From positions 1 through 7,935 of the forward strand of contig JAHITH010000083.1 of NCBI GenBank assembly GCA_018817845.1: 7,935 nucleotides of DNA, written 5' to 3'. The stretch's first letter is position 1. Every line of letters begins with the position of its first letter. The notes below the pieces were generated by a model that was not told the origin of the DNA, searched no databases, and was given only the letters and a program-made list of their open reading frames with translations. Shown in pieces: positions 1-5,965 of the stretch. Made by a program: the position numbers and the translations under genes. This DNA comes from Patescibacteria group bacterium. GTDB lineage: Bacteria > Patescibacteriota > Microgenomatia > UBA1400 > MFAQ01.

Positions 1-1
1 A

Positions 2-67
2 AAGCCCAAAAATTACAAATATTTACATGATGAATATGCAAAGATGGGTATTGAGCCTTTTGATTGA
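2..67 (+). CDS. C-terminal tail of an upstream gene (partial)
   Basis: An open frame enters from the left edge and ends at TGA 65-67, giving about 21 residues that finish ...MGIEPFD. The residue mix (Lys, Tyr, Asp, Glu, no rare runs) looks like genuine protein, but the stretch is too short to identify. The next frame is also open to a TGA a few bases later, so the frame choice is a judgement. Sixty-four bases separate the stop from the next start. Confidence 0.35.
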   Translation, partial: KPKNYKYLHDEYAKMGIEPFD

Positions 68-113
68 TTTTGGGTGATAAATTATTGGGGAAATGCTAGT
101 TTGCGGATTTTTA

Positions 114-122
114 TGGTATAAA
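114..122 (+). promoter_or_regulatory. extended -10 promoter of the 587-aa gene
   Basis: TGG followed by TATAAA matches an extended -10 (TGn-TATAAT). No convincing -35 is seen at the usual distance. The predicted +1 falls near 129, only about 3 bases before the ATG at 132, so the transcript would be almost leaderless. The start of the 5012 gene has the same arrangement. Confidence 0.45.
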
Positions 123-131
123 TAAAGGTAT

Positions 132-1895
132 ATGGAGGGAATACAACCACAACCACAGGCAATACAAGTTGAGTCAGGCACAATGACAGAGGCCTTGGGC
201 GAGCGAGGTGGGTTGGAGCAGGAATTAAGGACGGGCCGTCATGAACAGATGAAAAAGGTGTGTAAAATAATGGATGAGAAGTTGTGGGAGGAAAATTCAC
301 CAGAAAGGAAGGCAAAAGATAAACAGAGTAAAGAGACTCAGGTCCAATTAAAACATGTGGCGGAACTGAAATCGGATAAGTATTCATCGGGTAAGAGATT
401 GTCTGATGCGGGGAGAAAAAAGAGAATAAAATCTGAAGATGAGTATCAAAATTTTTTCAAATCTGACGTGCCTCACGCCTTTAGCTTGGCAGAAAGGCTG
501 GATCCAGTAAGTAGCGAAGATCTGGGTAAATTAGATGAGCCTGGTTTAAAACAGAAATTAGAAGAGAGGGAAAAGCAATGGCAAGCGACGTCGGTAGAAT
601 GGGCGCGGGTACAAGGAGGGTTAGAAGGGATGGTAGCAGGCGAGGACTGGAAAGGAGCGGCCAAGGTAGTGGAGGCTAATAGTTGGTTGGTGCAAGGGGG
701 AGTGGTGGATAGAGTAATGGAGAAAACAAGAGTGGTGGAGACCGAGCGGGGTAGGGATGCCTCTAGCGGGGCTTTGCCTATGGTAGAGGCATTGTGCAGA
801 AGTGAATGGGTGGATGATGAAGCTAAAAATAATATAAGGGTGCAAACAGCAGGGGCAAGGGGGTATGATTTATACGCAAAGAATTCAGGGCGTGAGTTTA
901 AGGGTGGTAGTTTGGGAGCTACGACAAATGTAGACGGAACAAAGTTGCATGGATATTTAGAAGAAGCAGGTTTACCGTTTGAACAAAGCGATGTGATAGA
1001 AGAAGTTAATAAAGTAGGCGAAAAAGCATGGAGTTTTGCTAAGCCTGGCGTGGTATTAGCCAGGTTAGTAGCAAAGGCTAGGGGTGAAAATACTTTAAGT
1101 GATGTCAATGAGCAAGTAGCTGGAGGAATGTTGGCAGAGTATACAAGGCAGAGTTTGGCTAAGGATTTAAGTATGACTAATTTTGGAGATGTTAAAAAAG
1201 TTGAGTATGCAGCAGAGATGTTGTTGGCGGTTCAGGGTGTGGCGGGCATGGAAGGTGAGATATCTGAAATATTAGAAAGGCGGGGAGATATTCAACAAGA
1301 AATGGATAGGTTGAGGACTGAAAGGGCAAGACAAACGGCGGAGAAGCCAGTTACAGAAACTCAAAATGTTGTAGATGTCGTGCCAGAGACGGTAATTAGT
1401 GAGGAACTGGAAGCGGAAAAAAATAAGTTAGAGCAAGTGACATTGCTTAAGAATTTTACTCTAGAGGTGCATGCTGCATTAGAAAAAGATAGTCAGTTTG
1501 ACAGAAATAATCAAGCTAAAGTACTTGAATATTATACTAGGCATCGCTTGACATTAGATTTTTTGGAGAGCGAAAAGGGGCCGAAATTTGATGAGACCGA
1601 TAAAGGAAAATTGGCTAAGGAAACGTTTGGCAAATTTATAGCACTAAGGCAGGGAGTGGAGGATGTAAATGATAAAAGTGTTTGGGAGAAAGATGGGGGA
1701 ATCAATTTTGGGGGAGTTAGGCATGTGGGACGAGGGGTGATTGCGAATAATAGGACTGAGATAGGGAAGATTGAACAAACTGATGGTTGGGAGAAAGATG
1801 CAAAGCTGATGCAAGATATAACAGCTAGAAAGTTGTTCCACAGGTATTTAGAGAAGATTAAGAGAAACAGAAAAGGGGAAGTAGTTTATAATTAA
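132..1895 (+). CDS. Hypothetical 587-aa charged, helical cytoplasmic protein
   Basis: I do not recognise this family. No signal peptide or membrane segment is visible, so it should be cytoplasmic. The first ~110 residues are very rich in Lys, Glu, Arg and Gln and probably disordered. The middle is mixed and likely alpha-helical. Residues ~373-402 and ~423-455 are Glu/Lys/Leu/Arg-rich and suit coiled-coil or long-helix segments. No Walker, HTH, zinc-binding or catalytic signature is apparent. The ATG at 132 was chosen because a TATAAA box sits 10 bases upstream; an in-frame ATG at 183 is the alternative. There is no good Shine-Dalgarno. The gene is strongly purine-rich with very few C on the coding strand, like the rest of the plus strand here. 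The 1928 gene follows after 32 bases in the same direction, so the two may work together. Coding status is secure; function unknown. Confidence 0.85.
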   Translation: MEGIQPQPQAIQVESGTMTEALGERGGLEQELRTGRHEQMKKVCKIMDEKLWEENSPERKAKDKQSKETQVQLKHVAELKSDKYSSGKRLSDAGRKKRIKSEDEYQNFFKSDVPHAFSLAERLDPVSSEDLGKLDEPGLKQKLEEREKQWQATSVEWARVQGGLEGMVAGEDWKGAAKVVEANSWLVQGGVVDRVMEKTRVVETERGRDASSGALPMVEALCRSEWVDDEAKNNIRVQTAGARGYDLYAKNSGREFKGGSLGATTNVDGTKLHGYLEEAGLPFEQSDVIEEVNKVGEKAWSFAKPGVVLARLVAKARGENTLSDVNEQVAGGMLAEYTRQSLAKDLSMTNFGDVKKVEYAAEMLLAVQGVAGMEGEISEILERRGDIQQEMDRLRTERARQTAEKPVTETQNVVDVVPETVISEELEAEKNKLEQVTLLKNFTLEVHAALEKDSQFDRNNQAKVLEYYTRHRLTLDFLESEKGPKFDETDKGKLAKETFGKFIALRQGVEDVNDKSVWEKDGGINFGGVRHVGRGVIANNRTEIGKIEQTDGWEKDAKLMQDITARKLFHRYLEKIKRNRKGEVVYN

Positions 1896-1912
1896 AAACA
1901 TTATTATAAATT

Positions 1913-1918
1913 TAAAAT
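1913..1918 (+). promoter_or_regulatory. possible -10 box before the 113-aa gene
   Basis: TAAAAT lies 9 bases before the ATG at 1928, inside an AT-rich gap with no Shine-Dalgarno. A +1 near 1925 would give a nearly leaderless message. There is no -35, and AT-rich sequence produces such boxes by chance, so confidence is low. Cotranscription from the upstream gene is equally possible. Confidence 0.25.
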
Positions 1919-1927
1919 ATAGTTAAT

Positions 1928-2269
1928 ATGGATAAAATAAACACAGAGGCGACGATGGTTAAAGCAGTAGAGATTGAAGATGGTGAGAGGACGGCGTGGG
2001 AGATTACAAAAGAGTTTTTGCATGGATTTACGAACGATATGGGTGAAAATGAACAAAGGGCGGCGGGGGAAGTTGTTGGGAAATACATGGATTCGCTGGA
2101 TGCAATAAACGCATTGGTTAAAAAACTAGATTTTAAAGGAGTGGATGAAAAACCTGAAAATCAAGATATAATGACAGCTATAAATACTGTGAGACAAGGG
2201 GCGCTTAAAAAAGCGGAAAATAATTTTAAGAACCAGCTAAAATCTCCTGACAAAGAGATCGGTTTATAA
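1928..2269 (+). CDS. Hypothetical 113-aa acidic helical protein
   Basis: Unrecognised small soluble protein, without cysteine, signal peptide or membrane span. It is rich in Glu, Asp, Lys, Ala and Asn and probably all-helical. A likely central helix lies around residues 20-70 (TAWEITKEFLHGF, then GEVVGKYMDSLDAINALVKK), followed by a Lys/Asn-rich tail. It lies 32 bases downstream of the 587-aa gene in the same orientation and shares its purine-rich codon use, so the two are probably one functional unit, with this one perhaps a small partner. No ribosome binding site is visible before the ATG. It ends 11 bases before the minus-strand terminator of the convergent gene. Alternatives cannot be ranked from sequence alone. 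Confidence 0.75.
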   Translation: MDKINTEATMVKAVEIEDGERTAWEITKEFLHGFTNDMGENEQRAAGEVVGKYMDSLDAINALVKKLDFKGVDEKPENQDIMTAINTVRQGALKKAENNFKNQLKSPDKEIGL

Positions 2270-2280
2270 GATTGGGTTGT

Positions 2281-2338
2281 AAAAAAACAGGGGGAGAAAT
2301 TTCTTGGTTGCCAGATGGCAGTTAAGAAAATCTCCCCC
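2281..2338 (-). terminator. Terminator of the 145-aa gene (repeat copy 1)
   Basis: On the minus strand a long hairpin forms: GGGGGAGA with UCUCCCCC, then UUUCUU with AAGAAA, then GCC/GGC around a tiny loop, followed by TG and seven T. This is a strong intrinsic terminator for the 145-aa gene. It is part of a repeat (2276-2354) that recurs at 4167-4250; about 45 bases from the T-tract through the first arm and loop differ at a single position. The repeat begins almost at the stop codon. Confidence 0.85.
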
Positions 2339-2354
2339 CTTGGGTGTAGCAAGG

Positions 2355-2792
2355 TTAATTGAGTATTTGGACGGTAAAACTGATTAGGTCATTAGTTTCA
2401 TTTTTTAGGTTAATTAAGCAGCCTGGGTCGACGGTAATTTGTTGGATAATAATTTGTCGATCATCGTCCGTTTTACAGCTAAAATCGGTTTCGGTTAGGT
2501 AACCACCATCGACGAGGATGTGCATTTGGTGGTTTTCGGTGTTGTTGGTCAATTCAACCTGTTGACCATCTTCGAGATCGATGATAGTCTCTTCTGCCCC
2601 CAGTGCAGTGGTGAAAGTCGTATCAGTGAAGTAGACAGTGGCGAAAATAGCGACTACTTCACTGTTGTGAACCGTAATACTATTTGGGTGCCAATCAGAA
2701 TCAGAGACAGACCCTGGTTGAGTTATGGAGCTTAAGGATAAGTAGAGGATAGCGAGGACCAGGCAGGCGAGCAACAAGTAAAATTTCTTCAT
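2355..2792 (-). CDS. Membrane-anchored exported protein, 145 aa, cassette gene 1
   Basis: Residues 1-22 (MKK then a Leu/Ala/Ile run) form an uncleaved signal anchor or signal peptide with no lipobox. The remaining ~120 residues should lie outside the membrane and look beta-rich, with alternating hydrophobic residues and many Thr, Asn and Asp. Two cysteines outside the anchor (in FSCK and PGCL) could form a disulfide. The stretch FTVQIL near the end and VELTNN...HQMHI in the middle recall an immunoglobulin- or cupredoxin-like sandwich, but no copper ligand set is complete, so I assign no function. Start: AAAGGAG lies 6 bases before the ATG. Promoter, leader and terminator form a single-gene unit. 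The same leader and terminator frame the 192-aa gene, although the proteins are not visibly related beyond MKK plus an anchor. Confidence 0.85.
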   Translation of the reverse strand: MKKFYLLLACLVLAILYLSLSSITQPGSVSDSDWHPNSITVHNSEVVAIFATVYFTDTTFTTALGAEETIIDLEDGQQVELTNNTENHQMHILVDGGYLTETDFSCKTDDDRQIIIQQITVDPGCLINLKNETNDLISFTVQILN

Positions 2793-2890
2793 TTTTTACT
2801 CCTTTTGGGTTTGAAAATTTAAACCTTGCTTTTAAATGTGCATCAAACAAGGCTTTTTGGATTGATTAGGTATAGGTGTACTTGATTGAC
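2793..2890 (-). promoter_or_regulatory. Structured mRNA leader of the 145-aa gene (repeat copy 1)
   Basis: About 98 nt run from the predicted +1 (near 2890) to the ATG. In the minus-strand RNA a hairpin at 2854-2822 has ten pairs (two of them G-U) and a 13-base loop, followed by a conserved block ending CCCAAAAGGAG, the ribosome binding site. Loop, spacer and Shine-Dalgarno recur before the 192-aa gene at 4830-4890. On the plus strand the two G-U pairs would be A-C mismatches, so the transcript of this gene is the structured one. Likely a cis-acting RNA affecting translation or stability; the ligand or partner is unknown. Confidence 0.6.
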
Positions 2891-2896
2891 ATGGGT

Positions 2897-2925
2897 ATTA
2901 TACCCTATAAGACTATAATTGTCAA
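2897..2925 (-). promoter_or_regulatory. Consensus sigma-70 promoter of the 145-aa gene
   Basis: On the minus strand TTGACA (2925-2920) and TATAAT (2902-2897) are separated by exactly 17 bases, a perfect consensus. The -10 sits in the centre of a 13-bp palindrome, GGGTATAATACCC, which could serve as an operator. The promoter starts just after the terminator of the next minus-strand gene, so this gene is transcribed on its own and probably strongly unless repressed. Confidence 0.85.
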
Positions 2926-2941
2926 GGACACGCACTTGCAA

Positions 2942-2990
2942 TAAAAAACCCCTAGGCTTGTTCGCATTAGTGCGAAATAAAGCCCAGAGG
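2942..2990 (-). terminator. Terminator of the 172-aa gene, possibly bidirectional
   Basis: Minus-strand RNA forms an 11-pair stem, CCUCUGGGCUU with AAGCCUAGGGG, including two wobble pairs. Inside it sits a second stem, UUCGCA-CUAA-UGCGAA. A run of six T follows. The plus strand also ends in seven T (2993-2999), so the hairpin may stop transcription both ways. It lies 13 bases past the stop of the 172-aa gene and insulates it from the consensus promoter that follows. Confidence 0.85.
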
Positions 2991-3003
2991 TATTTTTTTG
3001 TCA

Positions 3004-3522
3004 CTACCAGTAAGATGCGGGATTTTCCCATTCAGGATAACGTTCAAACAACCATTTTTTGGCTTCTTGGGTTGCTCTGTCCGTCGCCTGACGACAATAA
3101 CATTGCCAAAAAATACTACTCATGTCGAAAGATAGACTTGTTGAACGGAAGATTTCCAGCCCATCATTTCCATCTATGACGGTTACCACCACAACCCCCC
3201 TCTTCACGTAATCGACACTAAGCCCAAAACGTCGCTCCGTAAACATATAAGCACTGTAATCGTAAAAGATTCTACTTTCATGAATTCTAAATCGCTTGCG
3301 ATCTTTTTCGTCCAACAAGCTGGTAAAGGTAAAAAAGCTATGCTGCTGCCTACAGTCTATTCCGTCCAAATTCAACCTTAAGCATTCAGGCAGTCTTACA
3401 TTTTGAAAAATTGGATCGTCCTCAACAACTCCCAAGAACTCAACCCCCATGGTTTTAAGGGTAGCCTTAGTATCGTCAAGCATGTCTGTCGGTAACTTAA
3501 CTAAAGATTGTCTAGCAAACAT
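3004..3522 (-). CDS. Hypothetical 172-aa cytoplasmic protein
   Basis: Unrecognised. The start is the ATG at 3522, preceded by AAAGGAGG with a 5-base spacer; the frame is open 17 codons further upstream, but that extension lacks a ribosome site and is rejected. The protein has a charged, helix-prone N-terminus (SLVKLPTDMLDDTKATLKTMG), a mixed alpha/beta middle, a hydrophobic strand VVVVTVIDG, and a C-terminal helix ending WENPASYW. Cysteines are scattered (LPECL, IDCRQ, WQCYCRQ) with no clear metal motif. No signal or membrane segment. It has its own promoter and terminator. G and C are nearly balanced, unlike the G-rich plus strand around it, which may mark separate ancestry. One copy of the two-hairpin element lies 114 bases upstream. 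Confidence 0.8.
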   Translation of the reverse strand: MFARQSLVKLPTDMLDDTKATLKTMGVEFLGVVEDDPIFQNVRLPECLRLNLDGIDCRQQHSFFTFTSLLDEKDRKRFRIHESRIFYDYSAYMFTERRFGLSVDYVKRGVVVVTVIDGNDGLEIFRSTSLSFDMSSIFWQCYCRQATDRATQEAKKWLFERYPEWENPASYW

Positions 3523-3586
3523 AACAGCCTCCTTTATAGTCTTTATGGTAAAAAACAAAAGTAAATGTGCCAACCGAACAAATTCA

Positions 3587-3615
3587 ATTTTACACTAAAA
3601 CCATGGAATAATCAA
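3587..3615 (-). promoter_or_regulatory. Promoter of the 172-aa gene
   Basis: Minus strand: TTGATT (3615-3610), 17-base spacer, TAAAAT (3592-3587). Predicted +1 near 3580 gives a leader of about 58 nt containing the AAAGGAGG ribosome site. The match to sigma-70 is good, though short of consensus at both boxes. Confidence 0.6.
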
Positions 3616-3635
3616 ACTATAGGTTTATAACCAGA

Positions 3636-3695
3636 GTCTAAATAATGTGAACGATCGTTCATGTAAGTTGGTGCGGAGAATAGGGTTACACTCCG
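3636..3695 (+). ncRNA. Two-hairpin structured element, copy A
   Basis: GTCTAAATAAT leads into hairpin 1 (arms 3645-3652 and 3657-3664, loop GATC), then AAGTTGGT, then hairpin 2 (CGGAG 3674-3678, 12-base loop, CTCCG 3691-3695). It aligns without gaps to copy B at 7832-7891. Two G-U pairs in hairpin 1 are valid only in plus-strand RNA. The tail GGGGCACAATTTTT could end a short transcript. It lies in the 188-base gap between two minus-strand genes, antisense to both, so it is not obviously the leader of either. It could be a small RNA, or a folded single-stranded DNA site used in recombination. No known family recognised. Confidence 0.6.
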
Positions 3696-3710
3696 GGGGC
3701 ACAATTTTTA

Positions 3711-4133
3711 TTAACTGGTGATAGGCATTGTTCTTAAGGTATTGAATAAGCTTTTGAGGTCTTTTTGTGATTGAGTGGTTGGTTGATAGTTTGGGTCTTC
3801 TATGCCACGTTCGGCGGATTGGAAGAAGCTCCAACTTAGATATTGGACTAGATAATTTAGGTCTGTTTTTTTGACGGGCTCGTATGATATAAGCTTGTCG
3901 ATCGTGGTTGTTACGGGCTCAATCATTTGACGAATTGAATCGCAGTCAACGCGTTCTATATTTAATAGAGGTCTATCCGCTAAAGTTTCCTGAACATTTT
4001 GCAAGTAAGATGAAATCTCCCTACCAAAACGTTGTTTTAAGTTACCAGCCAATAGTTCTATGTTGCCTGTATGGGGATTATTTTTGAGCAGAGGTAAGTC
4101 TAAAGCTAGAAGCGTTTCTGTTTCTATTCTCAT
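3711..4133 (-). CDS. Hypothetical 140-aa soluble protein
   Basis: Unrecognised, with no signal peptide, membrane span or catalytic motif. The pattern is amphipathic helices: an N-terminal RIETETLLALDLPLLK, a middle QRFGREISSYLQNVQETL, and a later LNYLVQYLSWSFFQSAERG. A Gln/Thr/Ser-rich C-terminal part ends NTLRTMPITS. A single cysteine is present. The ATG at 4133 has no Shine-Dalgarno, being preceded by an A-rich run. It starts about 40 bases past the T-tract of the 192-aa gene's terminator, so it relies on read-through or a weak local promoter (TATTAA at 4161-4156, no -35). The stop is followed by element copy A on the opposite strand. Its plus strand is G-rich like most of the window. Probably coding, function unknown. 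Confidence 0.7.
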   Translation of the reverse strand: MRIETETLLALDLPLLKNNPHTGNIELLAGNLKQRFGREISSYLQNVQETLADRPLLNIERVDCDSIRQMIEPVTTTIDKLISYEPVKKTDLNYLVQYLSWSFFQSAERGIEDPNYQPTTQSQKDLKSLFNTLRTMPITS

Positions 4134-4172
4134 TTTTTGCTTTGTTTTTTTATTTTTAATAATCGAGTTGTG

Positions 4173-4230
4173 AAAAAACAGGGGGAGAAATTTCTTGGTT
4201 GCCAGATGGCAATTTTAGAAAATCTCCCCC
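4173..4230 (-). terminator. Terminator of the 192-aa gene (repeat copy 2)
   Basis: Second copy of the hairpin at 2281-2338: GGGGGAGA...UCUCCCCC with an inner UUUCU/AGAAA stem and GCC/GGC tip, followed by TG and six T on the minus strand. The arm nearer the gene differs by a few bases while the T-tract arm and loop are identical. The repeat (4167-4250) reaches the stop codon exactly, as in copy 1. Confidence 0.85.
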
Positions 4231-4250
4231 TTTGGGTGTGTAGCAAGGTT

Positions 4251-4829
4251 TTAGTATCCTCCTCCGTATGCTCCAGCCCAGCACTCAACGGGGACTGTTG
4301 TGTAGAGGGGGAGGTTGCCAGTGAGTTCGGTGGGTTCGGGTAAGTCAAACTGAATGATAATTCCCCAATGTATTGACGTTAGAATCTGGTGAGCTACAGC
4401 TTGAAACAATCTTTTGTCCCCCGAGGCCGCAAACACCACAGTTATTTCCCCGTTCGTTGTTACTGGTTTTACGTTTATTACCACCCCTTGTATTTCTTTG
4501 TCGCCTGTTTGGAAAACAAATTCCTCCCCTGTTGTGTGGATCCACTCGTACCAGCCAGAGCGATATGAATGGTTTGGTATCTCCATAATGTATTCTGACC
4601 GACACTCTTGTGGGAGTTGTTTCTCGAGTTCGTATGGGTTCGGTAATATCCCCTCTAGCAGATTACTTGTGGCGATGTCGACTTCCCCGCTCCATTGGAA
4701 CTGGGATTGGAATGGGACTGGTGTTGGGGTGGGTTCAGGGGTATCTGCGATATTACAAACATTTACAGCCATCAAGATGATGAGTAAAAACAATCCGCCT
4801 GCCATTAAGAACCACTGCCATTTCTTCAT
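4251..4829 (-). CDS. Membrane-anchored exported protein, 192 aa, cassette gene 2
   Basis: MKKWQW then a hydrophobic stretch (~7-23) forms a signal anchor. A Pro/Thr linker (PEPTPTPVP, ~31-39) follows, typical of a spacer between membrane and an extracellular domain. The outer domain is rich in aromatic residues and beta-prone; Cys76 (QECRSE) and Cys183 (VECWAG) could pair. A Cys25 (NVCNI) near the end of the anchor does not fit a clean lipobox, so a lipoprotein is unlikely. The C-terminus is Gly/Tyr-rich (AGAYGGGY). No family recognised. AAAGGAG lies 6 bases before the ATG. The untranslated flanks match those of the 145-aa gene, including the first ten coding bases, while the rest of the protein shows no clear similarity. 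Single-gene unit divergent from the 5012 operon. Confidence 0.85.
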   Translation of the reverse strand: MKKWQWFLMAGGLFLLIILMAVNVCNIADTPEPTPTPVPFQSQFQWSGEVDIATSNLLEGILPNPYELEKQLPQECRSEYIMEIPNHSYRSGWYEWIHTTGEEFVFQTGDKEIQGVVINVKPVTTNGEITVVFAASGDKRLFQAVAHQILTSIHWGIIIQFDLPEPTELTGNLPLYTTVPVECWAGAYGGGY

Positions 4830-4920
4830 TTTGTTCTCCTTTTGGGTTTGAAATTTAACCTTGCTTTTAAATGTGCATCAAGCAAGGTTTTTTTAGTGGG
4901 TTAGGTGGTACTTGGTTGAT
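4830..4920 (-). promoter_or_regulatory. Structured mRNA leader of the 192-aa gene (repeat copy 2)
   Basis: The minus-strand hairpin AACCUUGCUU / AAGCAAGGUU (4889-4880 with 4866-4857) has ten Watson-Crick pairs around the same 13-base loop as copy 1. It is followed by the conserved block and AAAGGAG. Read on the plus strand, the hairpin is followed by seven T and could terminate antisense transcription, but the wobble pattern of copy 1 favours a role in the minus-strand mRNA. Confidence 0.6.
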
Positions 4921-4926
4921 ATGGAT

Positions 4927-4955
4927 ATATCATCCTATATACTTGAGGATGATGC
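4927..4955 (-). promoter_or_regulatory. Weak promoter of the 192-aa gene with inverted repeat
   Basis: Aligned with the consensus promoter of copy 1, the -10 position reads TGATAT and the -35 GCATCA, much weaker. A 7-bp inverted repeat, ATCATCC (4929-4935) and GGATGAT (4947-4953) with 11 bases between, overlaps both positions and could bind a regulator. Promoter location is inferred from the alignment with copy 1. Confidence 0.35.
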
Positions 4956-4995
4956 AGGACAGAAAAGGGACAAAAAGGAGACAGGCGTTCGTGTG

Positions 4996-5004
4996 TGGTA
5001 GTAT
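4996..5004 (+). promoter_or_regulatory. Extended -10 promoter of the NTPase operon
   Basis: TGG plus TAGTAT is an extended -10. The predicted +1 is at about 5011, one base before the ATG at 5012, so the message would be leaderless. No Shine-Dalgarno lies at a usable distance; an AGGAG at 4976-4980 is about 30 bases away. No -35 is visible. Confidence 0.45.
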
Positions 5005-5011
5005 TTAGGTT

Positions 5012-5965
5012 ATGGGAATATATACAAGACCACTTTATAAAGAGTTTGCGAGTAAAATAGATGAGGCAAGAAAGGAAACGGCGAGCGTGGTGTTGTTAAC
5101 GATCCCTGGTATGGGAATGAGTTATTTTATTAAGAAGTATGTTGAGAAGATTGGCAATAGAGTAAGTAGGATTGTTGGTGAGGGTGAGGAGTTGAGTGAT
5201 TTTAATTTTTTGGATTTGGATTTTGATAAACGAGGGGTAGAAGAGTCCTTAAAATTAGTGGATGAATACATGAAGAAGGCGAACCTGAAGCAGAAGTTTG
5301 CGGTGGTGGTGAATACACCATATATTTTAGATAGCAGAAAGTATAAAGATTCGTATTTATCTAGCCATGTATATGATAAGTGGACCATGCGGACTCATGA
5401 TAGGAGCGAAACCCATGATTTTATTGAAGGTTTGGGGGTTGGATTATCTAATAAAGACGTAGATAATCTATTCGAGATGAGTAAGGGATTGAGCAGGTTG
5501 GTGAAGTATTTAGCAGTGAATAGAGAAAGATGGGGTAGTTTAGAAAGTGACAAAGAACTATTGCGAATAATGGATAAGACGTTGGAGGTCTTTAGTAAAA
5601 CTGGTGATATATGGCTGAAAAAGATGGGGGTTGGTGGTAAGTTAATGGAAAATTTGTTGAAAAAACGGGTGGAAGAAAAAGGGGTGGATATAAAAATAGA
5701 AAGAGATCTAAGTTTTTTTGAGTTGGGTGTGAAGCAGTTCGATAGATTAACGAATATGGAGGCGGTTTTACTTAAAGCCTTGGTTGCAAGTAATGACTTG
5801 TTGCTAACACGAGATGAAATAGCAGATTTGAAGTGGGGTAATGAGAGTTATGAGGACTACTCTGATCAGGCGATTGGCAAGGCAATGAGGAGGTTAGAGA
5901 AAAAATTAAAGAAACATAAATTGGTGGTCATACCCAAAGTGGGTTATAAATTAGAGTTAAAGTGA
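5012..5965 (+). CDS. Degenerate AAA/STAND-like NTPase fused to OmpR-type winged helix, 317 aa
   Basis: Residues ~10-200 look like an AAA/STAND-type NTPase fold. The P-loop position reads TIPGMGMS (30-37), with Thr30 for the first Gly and Met36 for the catalytic Lys. The Walker B-like strand FAVVVNT (97-102) lacks its acidic residues. GLSRLVKYLA (159-168) resembles the helix seen in AAA/STAND lids. Residues ~246-316 match the OmpR/PhoB C-terminal winged helix: LTNMEAVLLKALV, LLTRDEIADLKWG, a recognition helix DQAIGKAMRRLEKKLKK, and the wing VVIPKVGYKLEL. So this is a DNA-binding protein, probably a transcription regulator, whose NTPase core appears unable to hydrolyse or even bind ATP. No receiver domain is present. 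The stop overlaps the next start (TGATG), implying coupled translation with the 5965 NTPase. Strong winged-helix call; the NTPase fold is moderate. Confidence 0.85.
   Translation: MGIYTRPLYKEFASKIDEARKETASVVLLTIPGMGMSYFIKKYVEKIGNRVSRIVGEGEELSDFNFLDLDFDKRGVEESLKLVDEYMKKANLKQKFAVVVNTPYILDSRKYKDSYLSSHVYDKWTMRTHDRSETHDFIEGLGVGLSNKDVDNLFEMSKGLSRLVKYLAVNRERWGSLESDKELLRIMDKTLEVFSKTGDIWLKKMGVGGKLMENLLKKRVEEKGVDIKIERDLSFFELGVKQFDRLTNMEAVLLKALVASNDLLLTRDEIADLKWGNESYEDYSDQAIGKAMRRLEKKLKKHKLVVIPKVGYKLELK

Noticed and set aside
473..1108. 211-codon minus-strand open frame opposite the 587-aa gene
   Set aside because: Rich in Ser, Pro, Leu and Thr as expected from the complement of a purine-rich gene. It has no ribosome site, and the plus-strand gene is longer and better supported.
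2161..2352. Minus-strand reading frame sharing a WQPRNFSPCFFTT stretch with another at 4130-4348
   Set aside because: The shared peptide is only the translation of the repeated terminator hairpin. Both frames overlap real genes and have no ribosome site, so they are not paralogous small proteins.
3523..3573. Upstream extension of the 172-aa protein by 17 codons
   Set aside because: The extension contains the AAAGGAGG ribosome site of the internal ATG and runs through the promoter-proximal leader; the internal start is far better supported.
3645..3664. Hairpin 1 palindrome as a TetR-type operator only (GAACGATCGTTC)
   Set aside because: The sequence would suit such a repressor, and binding cannot be excluded. 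It does not explain the conserved flanks, the gapless second hairpin or its compensatory changes, so it was not kept as the main reading.
3645..3700. Integron attC site
   Set aside because: A folded structure-conserved site is reminiscent, but the core GTTRRRY/RYYYAAC boxes are not present and no integrase gene is in the window.
4414..4851. 145-codon plus-strand open frame opposite the 192-aa gene
   Set aside because: It covers most of the minus-strand gene and its promoter-proximal flank. The minus-strand frame has a signal anchor, a ribosome site, a leader and a terminator, and the plus frame has none.
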